Source of the DNA: an uncultured Phycisphaerales bacterium
GTDB lineage: Bacteria > Planctomycetota > Phycisphaerae > WQYP01
Direction of reading: 5' to 3'
Length of the DNA: 10,105 nt
Assembly (NCBI GenBank): GCA_937901265.1
Contig: CALCHA010000373.1
Span: 1-10,105 of the forward strand
Each line of letters begins with the position of its first letter. Position 1 is the stretch's first letter. Both the position numbers and the translations under genes were made by a program. Below the pieces are notes generated by a model. It was not told where the DNA came from. It searched no databases and saw only the letters and a list, made by a program, of their open reading frames with translations. Below, in pieces: positions 6,893-10,105 of the stretch.

Positions 6893-7516
6893 ATGAAACC
6901 GACCGTCACGCCGCCCGTGCAACCCAGCGTCGCCCTGGTGGACCCGTATGAATCCTTCCTCTCGCGGCTAAGCCGCAAGTCGCTCACTTCGGTCGAGGCT
7001 CACGTCGAAGCCTGCTCGGGCAACGCGGAAATCGGGTTCGGACGCCAGTGGAAACGCGTGGCCTCCACACTCGCCAAGCTCGCCGGGCATGCCATCGAGG
7101 CCTCCGGACAGCACGTCCTGCGGTTCTACATCGCCGACGGAAAGTACCGGCAGCAGATGTTTACCCTTGATGACCCACGCAAAGGCAGCATCTATCTCTA
7201 CACCCCCGATGTCCTCGATGCGGCGGTGGCACGCGGCATATTGCTCGCCGCGCCCGAGGGCGAAAAAGCCCACGCCGTCGTCGGCCAGGAACACATCACC
7301 ATCGAAATCGAACGCGTCACCAGTGAATCCAAGGACCTGCCCGAATTCGTCAAGCCGATGCTCGGCTGGGGGCGGCGGGCCCTCAAGATCACGCTGGGTG
7401 CCGTCGGTGAAGACGATCGGCTCCAGGCGGTCCTCAGGTTGTGCGACCTCGCGGCTGAGGGCTGGTCCAAGAGCGCCGCCGAGCCCGCCGTACGCATGGG
7501 AAGCGTGCCCACCTAA
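6893..7516 (+). CDS. Conserved-looking cytosolic protein of unknown function (207 aa)
   Basis: I do not recognise the family. The frame is real by codon use: GC-rich third positions, mixed alpha/beta composition, and no competing frame. There is no signal peptide or membrane segment. The N-terminus (1-20) is Pro/Val-rich and probably disordered. A central region (about 46-118) reads like a compact alpha/beta domain with GFGRQWKRV (48-56), a beta segment VLRFYIADGKYRQQMF (75-90) and YLYTPDVLDAAV (101-112). A C-terminal region (about 150-190) looks helical. I chose the ATG at 6893 because residues encoded upstream (TTG 6785, ATG 6797) look like leader sequence and the promoter at 6771 would place the start near 6786. 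The ribosome binding site is weak (GAGG, about 6 bases upstream). The TAA overlaps the birA stop on the other strand by 4 bp. Confidence 0.72.
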   Translation: MKPTVTPPVQPSVALVDPYESFLSRLSRKSLTSVEAHVEACSGNAEIGFGRQWKRVASTLAKLAGHAIEASGQHVLRFYIADGKYRQQMFTLDDPRKGSIYLYTPDVLDAAVARGILLAAPEGEKAHAVVGQEHITIEIERVTSESKDLPEFVKPMLGWGRRALKITLGAVGEDDRLQAVLRLCDLAAEGWSKSAAEPAVRMGSVPT

Positions 7517-8259
7517 TCGCGCAGGCGGCGCCCTTCGACTTCGATCAGGGTGCCGTCGCGGATCGGGCGCGTCATGCCCTCGACCGTGATGAGCAGTTCA
7601 CCCTCCTCGCCGATGCCGTTGGCGACGGCATGAAGGGTCTGATCCCCCTGCCGCACCAAGATGGATTTTCCCGCGAGCGCGTTGCGCTTGCGGACCTGTC
7701 GCAAGACCGCGGAAAAGGGTTTATCAAGCAACTCGCCAAGGGCAACCAGCAGCGCCTCCTCGACCGTGGCGACGCTCAGCTCCACACCTGCAGCGCGCAG
7801 GGAAGTGGCGCGGGTTCGCAGGCTTTCCGGAAGATCCTCAAGCACTGTCTCCACGTTGATCCCCACCCCGATAATCCCCGCCCAAGCGCCGCCCAAGGCA
7901 CCCGATTCACACAGGATCCCGGCAATTTTTTTCTCACCGATCACGATGTCGTTGGGCCACCATATTCCCGCGCCCCCGACGCCGAGCCGATCAAGCGCGA
8001 TGGCGACGGCCGCACCCGCCAGCAGGGAGAGGCGCGGGCGGTTGCTTTCGTGCACCTGGTCAATCACCGCCGACAGATAGAGGCCGCCGGGAGGGCTTTC
8101 CCACGTCCGTCCATGCTGACCGCGTCCGGCCGTCTGGCGTTCCGCGACGATGACCAGCCCGTGCAGCGATTCGCCGCAAGCCAACGCGGCGGAAATCCGA
8201 TCAAGTGCCAGTTGGTTGGTGGACGCGGCGACCGCGTGGCGTTCGCGACGCCAATTCAT
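7513..8259 (-). CDS. birA: Biotin-protein ligase, monofunctional (biotin--[acetyl-CoA-carboxylase] ligase)
   Basis: A 248-residue cytosolic enzyme that activates biotin with ATP and transfers it to the lysine of a biotin carboxyl carrier protein. It has the catalytic and C-terminal domains but no N-terminal helix-turn-helix, so it is not a repressor. Motifs are STN at 13-15, AGRGQHGRTW at 44-53 (biotinyl-AMP loop), WWPND at 100-104, KKIAGILCE at 110-118 and GVGINV at 131-136. Two active-site positions differ from E. coli BirA: Gln48 replaces Arg118, and Trp100 replaces the conserved Lys183 of KWPND. I chose the ATG at 8259 because it overlaps the stop of the upstream gene as ATGA, implying translational coupling. 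An in-frame ATG at 8277 would add 6 residues. The downstream end overlaps the stop of the convergent 207-residue gene. Confidence 0.92.
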   Translation of the reverse strand: MNWRRERHAVAASTNQLALDRISAALACGESLHGLVIVAERQTAGRGQHGRTWESPPGGLYLSAVIDQVHESNRPRLSLLAGAAVAIALDRLGVGGAGIWWPNDIVIGEKKIAGILCESGALGGAWAGIIGVGINVETVLEDLPESLRTRATSLRAAGVELSVATVEEALLVALGELLDKPFSAVLRQVRKRNALAGKSILVRQGDQTLHAVANGIGEEGELLITVEGMTRPIRDGTLIEVEGRRLRD

Positions 8260-9041
8260 CGGCGCACCGCATCCCACGCTTTGCGTAGCACATTGGCCGC
8301 ATGGCGTGCGGCGGCGGCGGGGTCGGCGAGGTCCCGCACGTCCACCACCGTCGGGCCTTGAAAACCGGTTTCATCGAGAATTTCCAGCAGTTCGGGCAGC
8401 GGCAGCTGCCCTTCGCCCAGGTACGTGCCGCGCACGGCCTTGCCCGCGCGGACGGCGTCAGCCGCAGTAAATTCCCCGAGACGCCCGGCGAGTTGCTCGG
8501 CGACCTTGAGCGGGTCCTCCCCCGCCGCGATGAGACGCCCGGTGTCGAGGTTGCCGCGCGCACAATGAAATGCAACTTCTTTCAGCAGCCCCTCAAGACC
8601 GGCTGCCGTTTCACCAGAACACGCGAGCGTAATGCCCGCGCGATCGGCGAGATCGGCCAGTTCGCGCAAAGCGGCGGCTTCCGCGGGATTGCTCCCCACG
8701 GGCCCCAGATTCACCGACACCGTCGGCACGGCCAGGGCGTGCGCCAGCTCAATGGCGCGACGCACATTGGCGACGGTGCGGTCGATCGTCGCGGGATCGG
8801 TGATTCCGGCGCGGGGGGCTGCCGCGCGCAGAACTTCGACTGCCAGACGTCGCGAACGCAGCAGCGTCTTCAGATGGCGGCGTCCCGATTCACCGAGGGA
8901 TTCCGGCGTGAGCTCCGCATGGTTGGTCGCGAAGGCAATGCCGCGGTATCCCGCCTCAGAGGCAACCTCAAAAGCAGCGCGGGCGTCCGGGCCAAGGGCA
9001 TCAATGGAGAGCGAGGCAGCGAGCTGGGCGTGCGTGGACAT
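8256..9041 (-). CDS. Sugar phosphate isomerase/epimerase-like TIM-barrel protein
   Basis: A 261-residue protein resembling the xylose isomerase-like TIM barrel (PF01261, relatives IolE/IolI/Hyi). Recognisable blocks are AGYRGIAF (30-37), the helix-strand pattern up to VPTVSVNLGP (105-114), GNLDTGRLIAAGEDP (163-177), YLGEGQLPLPELLEILDE (207-224) and GFQGPTVVDVRD (226-237). Active family members hold a divalent metal with Glu, Asp, His and Glu near these blocks. Here the usual DTGH reads DTGR (166-169), the H-x-K-D strand reads FTAADA (191-196), and the terminal Glu reads Asp234. Activity is therefore uncertain. The gene is first of a two-gene unit with birA (ATGA overlap). GGAGG lies 13 bases before the ATG, rather far, and a promoter candidate would start transcription at the ATG itself. 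The substrate is unknown. Confidence 0.8.
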   Translation of the reverse strand: MSTHAQLAASLSIDALGPDARAAFEVASEAGYRGIAFATNHAELTPESLGESGRRHLKTLLRSRRLAVEVLRAAAPRAGITDPATIDRTVANVRRAIELAHALAVPTVSVNLGPVGSNPAEAAALRELADLADRAGITLACSGETAAGLEGLLKEVAFHCARGNLDTGRLIAAGEDPLKVAEQLAGRLGEFTAADAVRAGKAVRGTYLGEGQLPLPELLEILDETGFQGPTVVDVRDLADPAAAARHAANVLRKAWDAVRR

Positions 9042-9047
9042 GCCATG

Positions 9048-9076
9048 ATCGTAGCCTCCGCGCCGGCCCTCGCCAA
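9048..9076 (-). promoter_or_regulatory. Promoter of the isomerase-birA unit, possible leaderless start
   Basis: On the minus strand TTGGCG (9076-9071), exactly 17 bp, then TACGAT (9053-9048), each matching consensus at 4 of 6 positions. The -10 ends 6 bases before the ATG at 9041, so the transcript would begin at the start codon. The GGAGG in the spacer would then be untranscribed, which may explain its poor distance. Confidence 0.42.
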
Positions 9077-9091
9077 CTGCCGGCTCGTCCC

Positions 9092-9097
9092 TATAAT
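9092..9097 (+). promoter_or_regulatory. -10 element of the nuoI unit
   Basis: A perfect TATAAT 36 bases upstream of the nuoI ATG, predicting a start near 9104 and a leader of about 30 bases. The -35 region (about 9069-9075) is poor and coincides with the -35 of the divergent isomerase promoter, so the two promoters may interfere. Confidence 0.5.
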
Positions 9098-9120
9098 GGC
9101 GCCTGATCGCTTTTTTTCAC

Positions 9121-9125
9121 AGGTG
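9121..9125 (+). promoter_or_regulatory. Ribosome binding site of nuoI
   Basis: AGGTG lies 8 bases before the ATG at 9134, downstream of a run of T, and supports that start. Confidence 0.55.
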
Positions 9126-9133
9126 CAGCAGAA

Positions 9134-9706
9134 ATGTCGGGCCCTCCGCGAATTGGATATTTTGCAGACATCTTTCAGACCGTGAAATCGCTGGCCGTGG
9201 GCATGTCGATCACGCTGCGCTACTGTTTCTCCAGGACGGTGACGATCCAGTACCCCGAGCAGAAAATCGACTTTGCCCCGCGCTACCGCGGCATCCACGA
9301 ATTTGAAGCGGACAAGTGCATCGCCTGCGACCTTTGTGCCAAGGCCTGCCCCGTGGACTGTATCTACATCGATTACAGCGGCCGCGGGAAGAACGCCAAG
9401 CTGCACCGTTTTGCCATTGATTATTCCAAATGCATGTTTTGTGCGCTGTGTACCGAGCCCTGCCCAACCGAATGCATCCACATGGGCCGCCTGCATGACC
9501 TCTCGGGCTACACGCGAGAGGACACCGTGGTGGAGTTCCTCGAGCTGCACGAAAAGGGGCTCCGCACGCCGATGCCTCTGTGGATGCACAAGAAAGACCT
9601 GCCGGCATGGGCAGCGGAAGAAAAGGCCCGGGTCGAACGTGGCGAGTTGGCACCGACGGTGTCGGACGCCGACATTAAACCGGTGCAGGCAGTGAAGCGG
9701 CGGTGA
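9134..9706 (+). CDS. nuoI: NADH-quinone oxidoreductase subunit I (NuoI), two [4Fe-4S] ferredoxin
   Basis: A 190-residue peripheral subunit of respiratory complex I. It carries clusters N6a and N6b, passing electrons toward the quinone site at the membrane face. The two cluster motifs are intact: Cys62, 65, 68 and 72 followed by Pro, and Cys100, 103, 106 and 110 followed by Pro. The N-terminal amphipathic/hydrophobic helix (about 13-35), the YPEQK segment (40-44) and RYRGIHEF (50-57) match the family, as does CIHMGRLHDL after the second cluster. Length is normal. The C-terminus (about 160-190) is a variable, charged tail. Genes upstream are unrelated and on the other strand, so this nuoI begins its own transcription unit. 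The next gene starts 3 bp after its stop. A hydrogenase-type ferredoxin subunit is possible but less likely. Confidence 0.92.
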   Translation: MSGPPRIGYFADIFQTVKSLAVGMSITLRYCFSRTVTIQYPEQKIDFAPRYRGIHEFEADKCIACDLCAKACPVDCIYIDYSGRGKNAKLHRFAIDYSKCMFCALCTEPCPTECIHMGRLHDLSGYTREDTVVEFLELHEKGLRTPMPLWMHKKDLPAWAAEEKARVERGELAPTVSDADIKPVQAVKRR

Positions 9707-9709
9707 ATA

Positions 9710-10036
9710 GTGGCGGAGCGACTGAGTCTGCGGTGTCACGTGCTGCTCGCGGCGACTTTGGTGATGGTTGCCGTGGCGTCGGCGCTGCTGGTTATGCGCG
9801 ATCAGCGTATCCTCTTTCTTCGGGGAGAAATTCTCGTCAGCGCCGTCGCCCTCACCGTGGCGAGCTTCGCCCTGCTCGACGTCAACCGGGCCCTCGACGC
9901 GGCGCGGCGGGCGGGGCGCCGCGTCCTGCTGCAGCTGCTGCAGCGGGGGCTGATGCTCCTTCAGATCGCCGCCACCGCAACCCTGCTGGGATGCATCGCC
10001 CTGCTCTTGATTGGCATGAAAAATCCGCCGCAATGA
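9710..10036 (+). CDS. Small three-helix membrane protein of unknown function (108 aa)
   Basis: I do not recognise a family. Three hydrophobic segments are visible: about 9-29, 40-57 and 81-103. A basic amphipathic loop (about 58-72, rich in Arg and Ala) lies between the second and third. The start is GTG at 9710, 3 bases after the nuoI TGA, with no clear Shine-Dalgarno, so translation probably relies on coupling to nuoI. The first in-frame ATG at 9764 would remove much of the first helix. The position between nuoI and another apparent membrane gene suggests a link to complex I assembly or the membrane arm, but this is context only. It is not NuoJ, NuoK or NuoA by any motif I can see. Confidence 0.6.
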   Translation: MAERLSLRCHVLLAATLVMVAVASALLVMRDQRILFLRGEILVSAVALTVASFALLDVNRALDAARRAGRRVLLQLLQRGLMLLQIAATATLLGCIALLLIGMKNPPQ

Positions 10037-10051
10037 CCTACACTGTGCAGC

Positions 10052-10105
10052 ATGTCGAACCTCCTCACCCTCACCCTCTTCTGCGGCCTTGGGGCGTTTT
10101 TCGTC
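10052..10105 (+). CDS. Start of a probable membrane protein, cut by the right edge (possibly nuoJ)
   Basis: An ATG opens 18 codons that run in frame to the end of the window and encode a hydrophobic segment beginning MSNLLTLTLF, consistent with a first transmembrane helix. NuoJ usually follows NuoI and begins this way, so nuoJ is the natural guess, but 18 residues cannot prove it. No Shine-Dalgarno is visible; TACACT lies 7 bases before the ATG. An alternative ATG at 10033, overlapping the previous stop as ATGA, opens a His/Pro-rich frame that looks less like protein. Confidence 0.4.
   Translation, partial: MSNLLTLTLFCGLGAFFV

Noticed and set aside
8301..9185. A 294-codon plus-strand open frame opposite the isomerase
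   Set aside because: It runs through the isomerase, the divergent promoter region and into nuoI, and has no recognisable domain.
8870..10033. A 387-codon minus-strand open frame opposite nuoI and the small membrane protein
   Set aside because: nuoI on the plus strand is unambiguous (eight cluster cysteines). The opposing frame is His/Arg-rich shadow sequence.
10033..10105. ATGA-overlapping start for the last ORF
   Set aside because: The frame is His/Pro-rich and unlike a membrane or complex I subunit. The frame from 10052 encodes a hydrophobic N-terminus that fits better, though the edge prevents certainty.

Overview
The window is GC-rich, compactly coded chromosomal DNA from a bacterium. 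A planctomycete, possibly Phycisphaerae-like, is my best guess. This rests on the CitMHS_2-type sodium:proton antiporter, the large secreted beta-propeller protein, short operons with frequent strand changes, and AT-rich TATAAT-type -10 boxes in an otherwise GC-rich background. I see no rRNA or other taxonomic anchor, so the assignment is inference. I see no insertion sequence, CRISPR array, tRNA, rRNA or phage gene, and no defence system. The content is mostly housekeeping, with several enzyme-level and regulatory oddities.

Layout. From 1 to 2657, on the minus strand and running off the left edge, is a large exported, probably lipid-anchored beta-propeller protein with its own promoter. Next on the minus strand are a small PF04120 'low-affinity iron permease' membrane protein (2739-3197) and a ribosome-rescue hydrolase, arfB (3335-3781). 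The antiporter gene (3928-5625, plus) is divergent from arfB and starts at a TTG codon behind a perfect AGGAGG. It converges on cysK (5656-6606, minus). Divergent from cysK is an unrecognised 207-residue protein (6893-7516, plus). Its stop overlaps by 4 bp the stop of a biotin-protein ligase gene, birA (7513-8259, minus). birA is coupled through an ATGA overlap to an upstream TIM-barrel sugar-phosphate isomerase-like gene (8256-9041, minus). Divergent from that pair, nuoI (9134-9706, plus) begins a new transcription unit. It continues into a three-helix membrane protein (9710-10036) and the first 18 codons of another probable membrane protein (10052 to the right edge), possibly nuoJ.

Functional themes. 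The genes cover ion balance (antiporter, PF04120 protein), sulfur assimilation (CysK), rescue of stalled ribosomes (ArfB), biotin attachment (BirA) and respiration (NuoI). They do not form one pathway. The points most worth a second look are: a biotin ligase with tryptophan in place of the near-invariant lysine of the KWPND motif; a TIM-barrel isomerase homologue whose metal-binding residues look eroded; nuoI opening a unit with no nuoA-H upstream; a repeated TACNNT-N6/7-ATG arrangement suggesting leaderless transcripts; and an inverted repeat over the start region of the propeller gene.

No stretch longer than about 300 bases lacks a gene. The longest is 6607-6892, which holds the divergent cysK and 207-residue-protein promoters and a leader.
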